From SFHK01 sp045538305 (lineage in GTDB: Bacteria; Bacillota; Clostridia; Christensenellales; Aristaeellaceae), in assembly GCA_045538305.1 (NCBI GenBank), contig JAZSRC010000005.1, positions 1-33,387 of the forward strand: 33,387 nucleotides of DNA. The letters run 5' to 3'. Shown here piece after piece: positions 24,015 to 32,293 of this stretch. Under the pieces are notes generated by a model. That model saw only the letters and a program-made list of their open reading frames with translations, ran no database searches and had not been told where the DNA came from. Position 1 is the stretch's first letter. Each line of letters starts with the position of its first letter. A program made the position numbers and the translations under genes.

Positions 24015-25424
24015 ATGCAGACAAACAACAAACACGCGCAGTTTACGCTTGGTTCGCGTGCAGAGAAAATTGCGTTCTATAAGTATGCAGGTAAGATTAC
24101 ATTCCCCATTGCCCTGCAGAACCTTATGGATGCAGCGGTCAGCTCTGCCGATGTAATCATGCTTTCCTTTGTCAGTCAGGCTGCGCTTGCGGCTTCATCT
24201 CTCGCCGGTCAGGTACAATTTGTATTTCAGATGCTGCTTTTTGGCATGGCTTCCGGTGCTTCGGTGCTCGCAGCGCAGTATTGGGGCAAAGGAGATACCC
24301 GCGCGGTTGAACGCGTAATGGGACTTGCACTTCGCATTACGCTTCTGATCGGTCTTGTTTTTACCCTCGCAGCGGCAATTTTCCCCAATTCCATAATGCG
24401 CATTTTCACAGAAGACGGCGACATGATCACCGAAGGCATTCATTATTTGCGCGCCGTCAGCGCATCGTATGTGCTGGGCGGATTTGCAACGGTATACCTT
24501 GGCATCATGCGAAGCATTGAACGCGTAAAGATGAGCGCGATTGTTCACTGCTCTGCGGTAACAATGAATGTGCTTCTGAACGCCTGCTTTATCTTTGGCT
24601 GGGGGCCGTTCCCGAAGCTGGGGATCGTAGGCGTTGCGCTGGCAACTTCAATTACCCGCGCGATTGAAGTTGTCGTATGCATGATCGACGGCAACACCTG
24701 CAGGGTTGTGCGCCTGCATATAAAGGATTTTTTCTCCCGCAGCATGACGCTTTTGGGCGACTTTGTTCGCTTTGCCGTGCCATCGGCGATGAACGATATT
24801 GTCTGGGGGCTGGCGTTCAGTATATACTCCGTCATTCTCGGTCATCTCAGCAGTGATATTGTGGCGGCGAACTCCGTGGCTTCGGTTGTGCGCAACTTAG
24901 GCACGGTTGTTTGCTTTGGCGTTTCCTCCAGCGCCGCGATTATTCTTGGTAAAGCGATGGGCGACAACCGGCTGGAGGAAGCCCGGGTATATGCCTCACG
25001 CTTTGCGCGGCTCAGCGTATTGACGGCGCTGGTTGGCGGTATGGCAATCCTTTTGTGTCGTCCGTTGGTAATGAATTTCATGCATCTGTATGTAACAGTA
25101 ACGGATGTCGTTCGATCTGAGCTCAGCATTATGCTCTATATTAACGCCTACTATATTCTTGGCCAGTCGGTCAATACAATGCTCATCTGCGGCATCTTTC
25201 GCGCCGGCGGCGATGTACGGTTTGGTCTTTTCTGCGACATGATTGCCATGTGGGTGTATGCCGTGCCGGTTGGGCTGTTGTGCGCGTTTGTGTTTAAGCT
25301 TCCGGAAATGTGGGTCTACTTCATACTTTGCCTGGACGAATTTGTCAAAATGCCGGTGATTCTCCGCCACTATTTCAAACGCGGCTGGCTAAAGAACATC
25401 ACTCGGGAGGATGCTTTGGCTTGA
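24015..25424 (+). CDS. MATE-family efflux transporter
   Basis: The 469-residue protein is an integral membrane protein with about 12 hydrophobic helices and the MATE pattern: MDAAVSSADVIMLSF near the first helix, ASGASVLAAQYWGKGD after the second, and the second-half repeat including SSSAAIILGKAMGDN. Such proteins export drugs or metabolites in exchange for sodium or protons. AAGGAG lies eight bases before the ATG; a TTG two codons earlier is less well placed. It has its own promoter and a strong terminator. The substrate is unknown. Confidence 0.92.
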   Translation: MQTNNKHAQFTLGSRAEKIAFYKYAGKITFPIALQNLMDAAVSSADVIMLSFVSQAALAASSLAGQVQFVFQMLLFGMASGASVLAAQYWGKGDTRAVERVMGLALRITLLIGLVFTLAAAIFPNSIMRIFTEDGDMITEGIHYLRAVSASYVLGGFATVYLGIMRSIERVKMSAIVHCSAVTMNVLLNACFIFGWGPFPKLGIVGVALATSITRAIEVVVCMIDGNTCRVVRLHIKDFFSRSMTLLGDFVRFAVPSAMNDIVWGLAFSIYSVILGHLSSDIVAANSVASVVRNLGTVVCFGVSSSAAIILGKAMGDNRLEEARVYASRFARLSVLTALVGGMAILLCRPLVMNFMHLYVTVTDVVRSELSIMLYINAYYILGQSVNTMLICGIFRAGGDVRFGLFCDMIAMWVYAVPVGLLCAFVFKLPEMWVYFILCLDEFVKMPVILRHYFKRGWLKNITREDALA

Positions 25425-25444
25425 TTGGGAATAATAAAAGTATT

Positions 25445-25472
25445 GGGCGGGCTGTTCAGCCTGCCCTTTTTT
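25445..25472 (+). terminator. Terminator after the MATE gene
   Basis: GGGCGGGCTG (25445-25454) pairs with CAGCCTGCCC (25457-25466), one G-U pair, followed by six T residues. Confidence 0.88.
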
Positions 25473-25515
25473 GATTGTATAACAAAAAGGACATACAATA
25501 AATGTAAATTTGCTC

Positions 25516-25544
25516 TTTACGAAATATGATGGAAGAATTATAAT
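25516..25544 (+). promoter_or_regulatory. Promoter of the TIR-Sel1 gene
   Basis: TTTACG (25516-25521) and TATAAT (25539-25544) are 17 bases apart, about 56 bases before the start codon. Confidence 0.65.
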
Positions 25545-25600
25545 ACTATTGGGTTGATGTATGATTTTATTATACAATATATGGAAAGACGGATGATGGT

Positions 25601-27853
25601 ATGGAGTTTAAGAGGCTGCGCTGTACAAATTGCGGTGCAAATATCGAAAACATCAATATTCAAAAGGGACAAAATATCTATAAATGTCCCAGAATTGGCT
25701 GCGGTGCGACGTTTTTAATCGAACAGGGCGCAACCTTTGCCGATATTGAAGCTGCAGAAGCGGAAAAAATCGATACCTATCGCAGGCAAATGAAGGCGTC
25801 TCTTAACCCATATAATCGCGAATTGGCGGCGCAGTTTGCGGGCAATATCCTTTCTGTACTGCCCGATGATTACCGCGCACGCGCAGTTTTTGCCGTTACG
25901 CAGTCTACGGATGAGGATAAACGCCCGATTTACAACCTTCTTGACGCCGGAGTCGAATGCACGTCCGACGAATTTCAGGAGGTATTTGCCCTGCTTTTGG
26001 CGCACTCTGATTTTTCTGCGCTGAGGCTGCTTGAAAAATTCGCGCTTCTCAGAGAGGCGGATGCTGTTAAGAAGGCTGATTACCAGAACAGGGTTCGAAA
26101 GCAGCTGGAGGAATATAAAAAGAAGACGGACGATTATGCGGACGTTCCGAGGGATGTTTTCATTTGCCATAAGAACACGGATATCGATTTTACGATGCGC
26201 GTTCTTGAGGATCTGGAACTGGATGGGAACACTTGCTGGATCAGCGAAAGGAACATGCCGCCGAATACCCGCAATTACTGGGAAAGGATCAAGCGTGCAA
26301 TCTCCCGCTGCCGTGTTTTCCTTGTAATCTGCTCAAGCGACGCCATGTACAGCCTTGCCGTACAAAGAGAGCTTCGGTATGCCGAGGAGCTGAAAGCAGA
26401 ACGAATTGAGCTGAAAATTGACGATGCGCGCCATACAACGCTGTTTGCGCACTTCTTCGACGGTCTTACGTGGCTGAGAGCTGATCAGGATTATGACGGC
26501 GCTATAGCCCGCCTGAAGGAGTGGCTGTATGAAGTCAAAAATCCTGCCCTTCCGGAGGCGGTTTGCGAGGCAGTTTCCGAGCCAAAGGCGCCCGAAGTCA
26601 TGGCAGCCGGCGAACAAGCAGTTGAGATAAAGGAACCGGAAGTAATGGTATCGGAAGCGAACGTATCTGAAGCAAAGGTACCGGAAGAAAAGGTACCGGA
26701 AGTAAAGATATCGGAAGCGGGAATACCGGAAGCGAAGGAAAACGAAATACAGGAACCGAATATAGGAGCGGAATGCGCACCAAAATCCGAATCCGTCGTT
26801 TCTGAAAGCGCTGCGCCAGAGGATGTCGCGCCTGTGATGAAAGCAGCGGAAGAGCCTGAGGAAACGGTAAAAGAAAAGTCGGTTCCGAAGGAGCCTCCCT
26901 TGCGTTCGACCAAAGGAGATGTGCTCCCCGACGAACTGTACCAAAAAGGACTTCGATATTTCAGCGGCGATGGCGAGGAGCAAAGCTACGAACGCGCGGC
27001 AGAGCTTTATACAAGCGCGGCAAACGCCGGTTGTATTCGCGCCATTACGGCACTCGGCGTATGTTACGAACAGGGCTTGGGCGTTCGTGCGGACGTCGAG
27101 CGAGCGGTTTTGCTGTATAAGCAGGCGGCGGAGTTGGGTGATGAAGAGGCAGTTTACAACCTTGGCGTATGCTATCAGTACGGAAAGGGCGTGGTGAGGG
27201 ACGCCAAACGCGCTGTACAGCTATTCATTGAAGCATCCGACAAAAACTATGTTCCCGCTATGGTCAGCCTTGCCTGGTGCTATATGTATGGAAAGGGCGC
27301 CAAGATGGACCGTATCCGCGCGCTGGTTTTGTATAAACGGGCGTCCCATGCCGGAAACTGGACAGCCAAAACCGCGCTTGGTTATTTTACCGAAGCAGAA
27401 TGCCGTAAGGCTGAGGAATTTGAACGCAGGGAAAACACTAAGAAAACGGAACCTGCCGCAAAACCCGGAGAATATCGTTATTTGATTAAGAACGCCGGAA
27501 AGGAAACCGCTGCTCTTAAGGATTCTGCCGTTCCTGCCGAAAAAGCAGAAGAAAAGAAGGAAGAGAAAAAGGTGGAAACCGGCGATCGGAAAAGTGAAAG
27601 CAAGGCGGAACTGGGCTTGCGCTATCAGTATGGACGAGGCGTGAAAAAAGATTATGCCCGCGCGGTACAGCTGTATCGGGAAGCCGTGGAAGAGGGCGAC
27701 GTTCCTGCTATGGTGAGTCTGGGCTGGTGTTATCAGTACGGCGTAGGCATACCGCGGAACATGAAGAAGGCTATCGAGCTTTATGAGCGGGCTGCAAAAG
27801 CCGGGAATATGCTGGCGGTTACGTATCTTGAGTATTGCCAGGGAATGAATTGA
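25601..27853 (+). CDS. Zinc ribbon - TIR - Sel1-repeat protein
   Basis: The 750-residue protein has a zinc ribbon (C8/C11 and C29/C34), a helical segment of unknown type (about 45-175), then a TIR domain (about 182-312) beginning PRDVFICHKNTD. E257 in VQREL is at the position of the catalytic glutamate of NAD-cleaving TIR domains. Next comes a repetitive, probably unstructured linker (346-380 is a tandem of 5-residue units), and about six Sel1-like repeats between residues 444 and 750, split by a charged linker at about 593-665. Sel1 repeats usually bind partner proteins. The first 310 residues resemble the minus-strand TIR protein at 29095-30894. TIR domains of this type often cleave NAD in phage defence or signalling; that function here is inferred. 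Confidence 0.87.
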   Translation: MEFKRLRCTNCGANIENINIQKGQNIYKCPRIGCGATFLIEQGATFADIEAAEAEKIDTYRRQMKASLNPYNRELAAQFAGNILSVLPDDYRARAVFAVTQSTDEDKRPIYNLLDAGVECTSDEFQEVFALLLAHSDFSALRLLEKFALLREADAVKKADYQNRVRKQLEEYKKKTDDYADVPRDVFICHKNTDIDFTMRVLEDLELDGNTCWISERNMPPNTRNYWERIKRAISRCRVFLVICSSDAMYSLAVQRELRYAEELKAERIELKIDDARHTTLFAHFFDGLTWLRADQDYDGAIARLKEWLYEVKNPALPEAVCEAVSEPKAPEVMAAGEQAVEIKEPEVMVSEANVSEAKVPEEKVPEVKISEAGIPEAKENEIQEPNIGAECAPKSESVVSESAAPEDVAPVMKAAEEPEETVKEKSVPKEPPLRSTKGDVLPDELYQKGLRYFSGDGEEQSYERAAELYTSAANAGCIRAITALGVCYEQGLGVRADVERAVLLYKQAAELGDEEAVYNLGVCYQYGKGVVRDAKRAVQLFIEASDKNYVPAMVSLAWCYMYGKGAKMDRIRALVLYKRASHAGNWTAKTALGYFTEAECRKAEEFERRENTKKTEPAAKPGEYRYLIKNAGKETAALKDSAVPAEKAEEKKEEKKVETGDRKSESKAELGLRYQYGRGVKKDYARAVQLYREAVEEGDVPAMVSLGWCYQYGVGIPRNMKKAIELYERAAKAGNMLAVTYLEYCQGMN
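26636..26740 (+). repeat. 15-bp coding tandem repeat, seven units
   Basis: Seven degenerate in-frame units of 15 bases, each close to CCGGAAGCAAAGGTA, encode the pentapeptides PEVMV, SEANV, SEAKV, PEEKV, PEVKI, SEAGI and PEAKE. The unit number could vary between strains. Confidence 0.8.
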
Positions 27854-27874
27854 TCAATTGATGCTGAAATAAGA

Positions 27875-27910
27875 GACCCTGTTGTCTGACAAAATGAAGA
27901 CAACAGGGTC
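27875..27910. terminator. Perfect 13-bp hairpin between converging genes
   Basis: GACCCTGTTGTCT (27875-27887) pairs perfectly with AGACAACAGGGTC (27898-27910). Neither side has a good T-run, but its position between the converging TIR-Sel1 and SPFH genes suggests a transcription stop or mRNA end stabiliser. Confidence 0.6.
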
Positions 27911-27949
27911 GCATATTTGTTCTTTGCTCAAACTTCGCTGCATGAATGG

Positions 27950-29065
27950 TTAGCGAATGCTGTCCAACAGCTGCTTTTTGGTTTCGTTGAATTCCTCTTC
28001 GCTGATTATGCCTTTGCTGCGCATGGCTGCCAGCTGATCCAACTTCAGATTGAAAGCGGCAAGCGGATCTACAGTTTCTGCAGGTTCTACGGGAGGCTCG
28101 GCTTTCGGACTTTCCTGCGCAAGTCGAATCGCTTCGTTTACGCTTTTGTTGATGTCGACGTCAATATCGATTTTCTGAGTCTGGGTCGTATCGGGCATAG
28201 AAGCGCGGATTTCTTCGATATCCAGTCTGCGTTCCTCCTGATAGGTATAACCCTCCTGCGCGCGTGAGGCAGCGCGGGTTTCGGATTCCATCAGCTTTTT
28301 GCGCTCTTCTGTTTCGTGACGGATCAGCTCGATCTGCTGCTTTACGCTTTCCTCCGCCACACCCATGTAGCGCTCTGCGTACAGCTTTTTCATGCGGATA
28401 AACTGTTCGTCCGCTTCAGGCTTGAGAACCTGCATAACGGTAAAACGTTCAAGCTCAATGCCATACTCCCGGAAATCCTGGCGCAGCCTTTCAAGGAGCA
28501 GATTTGCAAACTCCGGCAGATGCGCGTCGATTTCGAAGATGTTGATCGTATTTGCCTTCATCAGATTGGCCATATGCGTTTTGACGTTCATGATGAGTAT
28601 GCCGCGCAAAAACTGCATCATCTTCTGCTGGGTAATGGAGGATTCCGTACCCAGAATCTTCGTAAGCAGTTTTTTGGAATCGGTTACCCTGATGTTCAAA
28701 TCGCCGTTTGCGCCGATCTGTACCGGCAGATGATACGTGGGCTCCAGATATTCTACCTTGCTGTCTGTTCCCCAGCGAATGCCCATCTGCAGCACCTTGT
28801 TAATGAAATAGACTTCGCCATGGACGGTTTCTTCCTTGGAAGCGCCAATATTGAATACGCGCTTAAAGAAGGAAGGATTCTGCGGAAAAACTTCGTGTCT
28901 TCCTGCTGTAAGAGGAGATGATGCAATACCGTCGCGCACGATGATGGCTTCCATAGAGTCACGTACTACGATTTGCGTATCGATTTTCAGGTTTTCAAAC
29001 GGGTGCTTCCAGATCAGCGTAGAATTATTCCCCTCATACTCGAGCGTCATGGAAGGTTTTTTCAT
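27950..29065 (-). CDS. SPFH-domain protein with C-terminal SHOCT domain (YdjI-like)
   Basis: The 371-residue protein resembles the YdjI / virion-core-protein-like group of SPFH proteins. Residues about 10-240 form the SPFH (band 7) domain, followed by a helical region with many charged residues (ERKKLMESETRAASRAQEG), a flexible linker, and a C-terminal SHOCT domain (LDQLAAMRSKGIISEEEFNETKKQLLD). SPFH proteins assemble at membranes and organise partner proteins. No N-terminal membrane helix is seen. The start at 29065 is chosen because the AAAGGA site is eight bases upstream; the alternative at 29074 abuts it. It follows the TIR-membrane gene by 29 bases and is probably on its transcript. Confidence 0.87.
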   Translation of the reverse strand: MKKPSMTLEYEGNNSTLIWKHPFENLKIDTQIVVRDSMEAIIVRDGIASSPLTAGRHEVFPQNPSFFKRVFNIGASKEETVHGEVYFINKVLQMGIRWGTDSKVEYLEPTYHLPVQIGANGDLNIRVTDSKKLLTKILGTESSITQQKMMQFLRGILIMNVKTHMANLMKANTINIFEIDAHLPEFANLLLERLRQDFREYGIELERFTVMQVLKPEADEQFIRMKKLYAERYMGVAEESVKQQIELIRHETEERKKLMESETRAASRAQEGYTYQEERRLDIEEIRASMPDTTQTQKIDIDVDINKSVNEAIRLAQESPKAEPPVEPAETVDPLAAFNLKLDQLAAMRSKGIISEEEFNETKKQLLDSIR

Positions 29066-29094
29066 GGCGATCATCCTTTCTGTTGGATAGTAGA

Positions 29095-30894
29095 TCAGCG
29101 AAGGTTCTTAGCGGCTTCTTCTGAAATGCGCTTTAAGTGGTTGATTCTGCGCGTAGCAATACGGCGGATGATCGTAAGAAGAATGATGGTAAAAATCGGC
29201 ATCCAAAGATACGTAAAGCCCAATACAAACATTTCTTCAAGATTGCGGCTTGCATCTTCAGTCATCATTCTGGGATATACAAGCATCAGCGTGTACAGAA
29301 CGGTTCCGACAAAATGTAAAAATTGTGCCCAGCCTGTTGCCCTGCGGATGCTGAGCGCTGTAAAGGGAATGGATATAAGAACGATGGCAAACGCCATAAC
29401 GGTAGACAGTGCACAGAATTTCTGCAGCTGGAATACGGAGGTGGTTGCCTTAATAGGCCAGATATCGTATATGGTGTTGTATGTATTGTTCAGCGCCTTG
29501 GTTACGTGCTGGACGGACGGAATTTCGTCGTTTACCATTCCGTAGAAAGACGACATTTCATTCGCTACATCCCGCAGAACGGGAGTATTTCTGTAAATAT
29601 ATTTGGTAGAAATGGCGGTACCGGTAAACATATTTGCTGGTACGCTGACGCAGACGATCAGCGACCATGTGAGAAGAAGCAGGTACAAAAACACCGTAAT
29701 TCCGGCCAACGATTTTCCAATGCGGTTGCGGTGAGATTTTACCAGAGAGTGATACTTAAGCGCATGCTTTTTGCGCTTGTTCAAATTCTTCTGCTGAAGC
29801 TTTTCCTGCTTCTTTTTAAGCTTCTCCGCCTTTTTATCCTGCTTGTTCTTTTCTTTTTCAGCCTTTGCGTCAACTACCGGTTTTTGAGGATCGACTTTGT
29901 TTTCGGAAGAATTCGCTTTGGCGGGCTGTACAGGCGCTACCTTCTGTTTGGTATCGCCGCCCCAAAGGATCGCAGTAACGCGCTTCATCAGCTGAATATA
30001 CTGCTTGTCCTTAAGGCCGCAGCCGTTTACCCACTGATTTCCGTCAAAATGGTGCTTGAAAAAGTCGGTATGCTTGGCTTCGTCGATTTTGAATTCAACC
30101 AGCTGCTTCGTGTGATTTTCCGCTGTCTGAAGCTCCCACTGTACATCGCTGCTGTACATGGAGTTGTTGCTGGAAATGACAACGATTACCTTAGCGTTGC
30201 TGATGGCATATTCAATGTCGGATTTATAGTTGATGGTGTTGGGACGCAGATTGTTGAACGCAGCCCAGCACTTGATGCCCTTTTCTTCCAGCTGATGGTA
30301 GAATCTTTCGCAAACGGCGCTGTCTTTAGAGGAATAGCAGATAAACACATCCCTCGGAATGCGCTGATAGTCGGCTTCCTTCCTGTTCCAGTTTACGTCG
30401 ATATCATTGAGCTTTGTCATGTACAGGGATTTTGCGGAAGCGGTGAAATGATTTTCAATAAAGCGAATGATGGAATCCTTGTTGCGTCCTTCGTAGTTTT
30501 CAAGGGCAAGCTTCAGGCAGAATTCCGCCTCTTCCTGCAGACAGGGCGCGCCGGATGCCAGCAGGGCTTCGTATTTGCGGGGGTCGCCCTCGAGCTTATG
30601 CACGAATTCCAGACAGAAATTGGATACGAAATCGTCGGGAATCAGCGCCAGGATGTCGGCTGCACGCTGCTTCATCAGATCGAGCTGCTCATTATCGGAG
30701 GCGTTTTTCAGTCCCTCGCGCAAATCGCGGATTTTTTGCGCCTTTTTATCGTCAATGCCGGCAAACCGCACAGCTTGTTCAACCAGAAATACCGATCCAC
30801 AGGCAATACAGGTTCCCTGCACATACTGATCGGATACGCTTTCAAACTCGAAATTTGCGCCGCACTGCGTGCAGCGTACCGTTTGAAGTTCCAT
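29095..30894 (-). CDS. Zinc ribbon - TIR - four-helix membrane protein
   Basis: The 599-residue protein shares its first 310 residues' layout with the TIR-Sel1 protein: a zinc ribbon (C8/C11, C29/C32), a helical segment containing ADILALIPDDF, then a TIR domain (about 178-315) beginning PRDVFICYSSKD. E254 in VQWEL is the expected catalytic glutamate position. After a lysine/glutamate-rich, probably coiled segment (about 345-395) come four predicted membrane helices (about 400-425, 493-517, 523-545 and 555-576). The TIR domain would therefore sit in the cytoplasm, anchored to the membrane. AAAGGAG lies before the ATG. The SPFH gene follows on the same strand. NAD cleavage is inferred from the family, not shown. 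Confidence 0.87.
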   Translation of the reverse strand: MELQTVRCTQCGANFEFESVSDQYVQGTCIACGSVFLVEQAVRFAGIDDKKAQKIRDLREGLKNASDNEQLDLMKQRAADILALIPDDFVSNFCLEFVHKLEGDPRKYEALLASGAPCLQEEAEFCLKLALENYEGRNKDSIIRFIENHFTASAKSLYMTKLNDIDVNWNRKEADYQRIPRDVFICYSSKDSAVCERFYHQLEEKGIKCWAAFNNLRPNTINYKSDIEYAISNAKVIVVISSNNSMYSSDVQWELQTAENHTKQLVEFKIDEAKHTDFFKHHFDGNQWVNGCGLKDKQYIQLMKRVTAILWGGDTKQKVAPVQPAKANSSENKVDPQKPVVDAKAEKEKNKQDKKAEKLKKKQEKLQQKNLNKRKKHALKYHSLVKSHRNRIGKSLAGITVFLYLLLLTWSLIVCVSVPANMFTGTAISTKYIYRNTPVLRDVANEMSSFYGMVNDEIPSVQHVTKALNNTYNTIYDIWPIKATTSVFQLQKFCALSTVMAFAIVLISIPFTALSIRRATGWAQFLHFVGTVLYTLMLVYPRMMTEDASRNLEEMFVLGFTYLWMPIFTIILLTIIRRIATRRINHLKRISEEAAKNLR

Positions 30895-30933
30895 TGTATT
30901 GCTCCTTTATGCATAATATATCACGGTATATCA

Positions 30934-30962
30934 ATTATATCACTTGGTAACGTTGAATACAA
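30934..30962 (-). promoter_or_regulatory. Promoter of the TIR-membrane / SPFH operon
   Basis: On the minus strand TTGTAT (30962-30957) and TATAAT (30939-30934) are 17 bases apart, with TG one base before the -10. The -35 lies inside the gene-proximal operator palindrome. Confidence 0.78.
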
Positions 30963-30985
30963 CGAAGGAAACGTTGTATTCAACG
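30951..30985. promoter_or_regulatory. Two-site palindromic operator overlapping the -35
   Basis: Two 14-base palindromes of the form CGTTG-N4-CAACG lie at 30951-30964 (CGTTGAATACAACG) and 30972-30985 (CGTTGTATTCAACG). They are mutual reverse complements, so the whole element is also a perfect inverted repeat. The centres are 21 bases apart, two turns of DNA, as for two dimers bound on one face. The first covers the -35, which suggests repression. No regulator gene is in the window. Confidence 0.78.
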
Positions 30986-31141
30986 TAATTGTATGAAGAT
31001 TTGAATGAAATTCAGTGAAATGATGAAAATATTATGATATAAAACGGAAAAACAATGAAATAATTCTTGCGATACAGCAGTTTACAAATTACAGACTTCG
31101 TAGTAATATAAGTTCAGGCATTAAAAAAGGATGCGCGCACG

Positions 31142-31621
31142 ATGAAAGAAAACAATTATATGAATAATCGCATTATCAGAATTTCCGACGAGCCCGAAAG
31201 GATACAGGATGCAGCCAAGTGGTTTCATGACAAATGGGGCGTGCCGGAAAGCGCTTATATTGAAAGTATGGAAAAAAGCATCGCTTCCAAGAGCGGCGTT
31301 CCGGCGTGGTACATGATTCCGGATGAGAACGGACGCATGATTGCAGGCCTTGGCGTGATTGAAAATGATTTCCACAAGCGGCATGACCTTACGCCGAATA
31401 TCTGCGCCGTATATGTGGAGGAGAGCTACAGAAAGCAGGGTTTTTCCCGTGCGCTTATGGATCATGCTGTAAAGGCGCTTGCCGATAACGGCGTCAGGGA
31501 TGTATATCTGATCACTACGCATACCGACTATTACGAGCGTTTGGGCTTTTCCTACATTGGCGATGTCGAGGAGGACGACGGCGGTATGATCCGCATGTAC
31601 CATAGAAGCACCGGGGAGTAA
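31142..31621 (+). CDS. GNAT-family N-acetyltransferase
   Basis: This is a 159-residue GNAT protein with motif A in ICAVYVEESYRKQGFSRALM and the C-terminal TDYYERLGFSYIG. It begins with ATG at 31142 after AAAGGATG; an in-frame ATG at 31160 is also possible. The acceptor is unknown. It is followed by a second, different GNAT gene 13 bases later, so the two form a pair on one transcript. The 247-base region upstream contains the operator of the opposite operon and no other gene; I found no convincing promoter for this gene. Confidence 0.87.
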   Translation: MKENNYMNNRIIRISDEPERIQDAAKWFHDKWGVPESAYIESMEKSIASKSGVPAWYMIPDENGRMIAGLGVIENDFHKRHDLTPNICAVYVEESYRKQGFSRALMDHAVKALADNGVRDVYLITTHTDYYERLGFSYIGDVEEDDGGMIRMYHRSTGE

Positions 31622-31634
31622 AGGAGGAATATAG

Positions 31635-32186
31635 ATGACGCACAAGGGGACATGCGAAATTCAGACAGAAAGACTGCTCCTTCGCAGATTTACCGTAAAC
31701 GATGCGCAGAAGATGTATGAAAACTGGGCGAAGGACGAAGAGGTAACCCATTTTCTGACCTGGCCGGCGCATAAAAGTGTGAATGTAACGCGCATGATTC
31801 TGGAAAGCTGGGTAAACGGATATGAAAAACCGAATGTGTACCAGTGGGCGATCGCCCTTCAGGAAACGCCTGAGGAGCCCATTGGAAGTATCGCCGTGGT
31901 TGCTCTTGATGAAAATATCAAAAAAGCGGAGGTAGGCTATGCCCTCGGAAAACCCTGGTGGCATCAGGGCATTATGAGCGAAGCGTTGAATGCCGTAATA
32001 TGGTTTCTGATAAAAAATGTCGGATTCAATCGCATTGAAGCAAGGCACGACGCCAACAACCCGCGCTCCGGCGCCGTCATGAAGCGGTGCGGCATGACAT
32101 ACGAAGGAACGCTGCGTTTGTCCGACAAAAACAATCAGGGGATATGCGATGCCTGCTGGTATTCGATTCTGGCAGAGGAAAAATAA
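31635..32186 (+). CDS. RimJ/RimL-type GNAT acetyltransferase
   Basis: The 183-residue protein begins CEIQTERLLLRRFTVNDAQKMYENWAKD, the pattern of RimJ/RimL-type acetyltransferases that modify protein N-termini or small amines. Motif A is seen in EVGYALGKPWWHQGIMSEAL, and ARHDANNPRSGAVMKRCGM is the usual C-terminal motif. AAGGAGG lies before the ATG. It follows the other GNAT gene by 13 bases. Confidence 0.9.
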   Translation: MTHKGTCEIQTERLLLRRFTVNDAQKMYENWAKDEEVTHFLTWPAHKSVNVTRMILESWVNGYEKPNVYQWAIALQETPEEPIGSIAVVALDENIKKAEVGYALGKPWWHQGIMSEALNAVIWFLIKNVGFNRIEARHDANNPRSGAVMKRCGMTYEGTLRLSDKNNQGICDACWYSILAEEK

Positions 32187-32190
32187 CACG

Positions 32191-32211
32191 CGCCGCCGGT
32201 AGCCGGCGGCG
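32191..32211 (+). terminator. GC-rich hairpin after the GNAT pair
   Basis: CGCCGCCGG (32191-32199) pairs perfectly with CCGGCGGCG (32203-32211) around a 3-base loop. The following sequence has few T residues, so the terminator assignment is tentative. Confidence 0.6.
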
Positions 32212-32260
32212 TATTATGTTACGGGCGACAGCCCGCTTAATGGATTACGAATTGCATAAA

Positions 32261-32290
32261 TAAAAATACGCTTTGAATTCTTTCAAAGCG
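32261..32290 (-). terminator. Terminator of the tRNA pair
   Basis: On the minus strand CGCTTTGAA (32290-32282) pairs with TTCAAAGCG (32277-32269), followed by a T-run (plus-strand A-run at 32262-32266). Confidence 0.82.
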
Positions 32291-32293
32291 CTT

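Noticed and set aside
26636..26740. The short regular repeat considered as a CRISPR array
   Set aside because: Units are 15 bases with no spacers, they are in frame within a coding gene, and no cas gene is present.
29323..30996. A 557-codon open frame on the plus strand opposite the TIR-membrane gene
   Set aside because: It has no ribosome site, its translation resembles no family, and the minus-strand gene has clear domains and a promoter. It is a by-product of codon bias.
31142..32186. The two GNAT genes as a toxin-antitoxin pair
   Set aside because: Toxic GNAT proteins of that type are paired with a small ribbon-helix-helix antitoxin, which is absent; both genes look like ordinary acetyltransferases.
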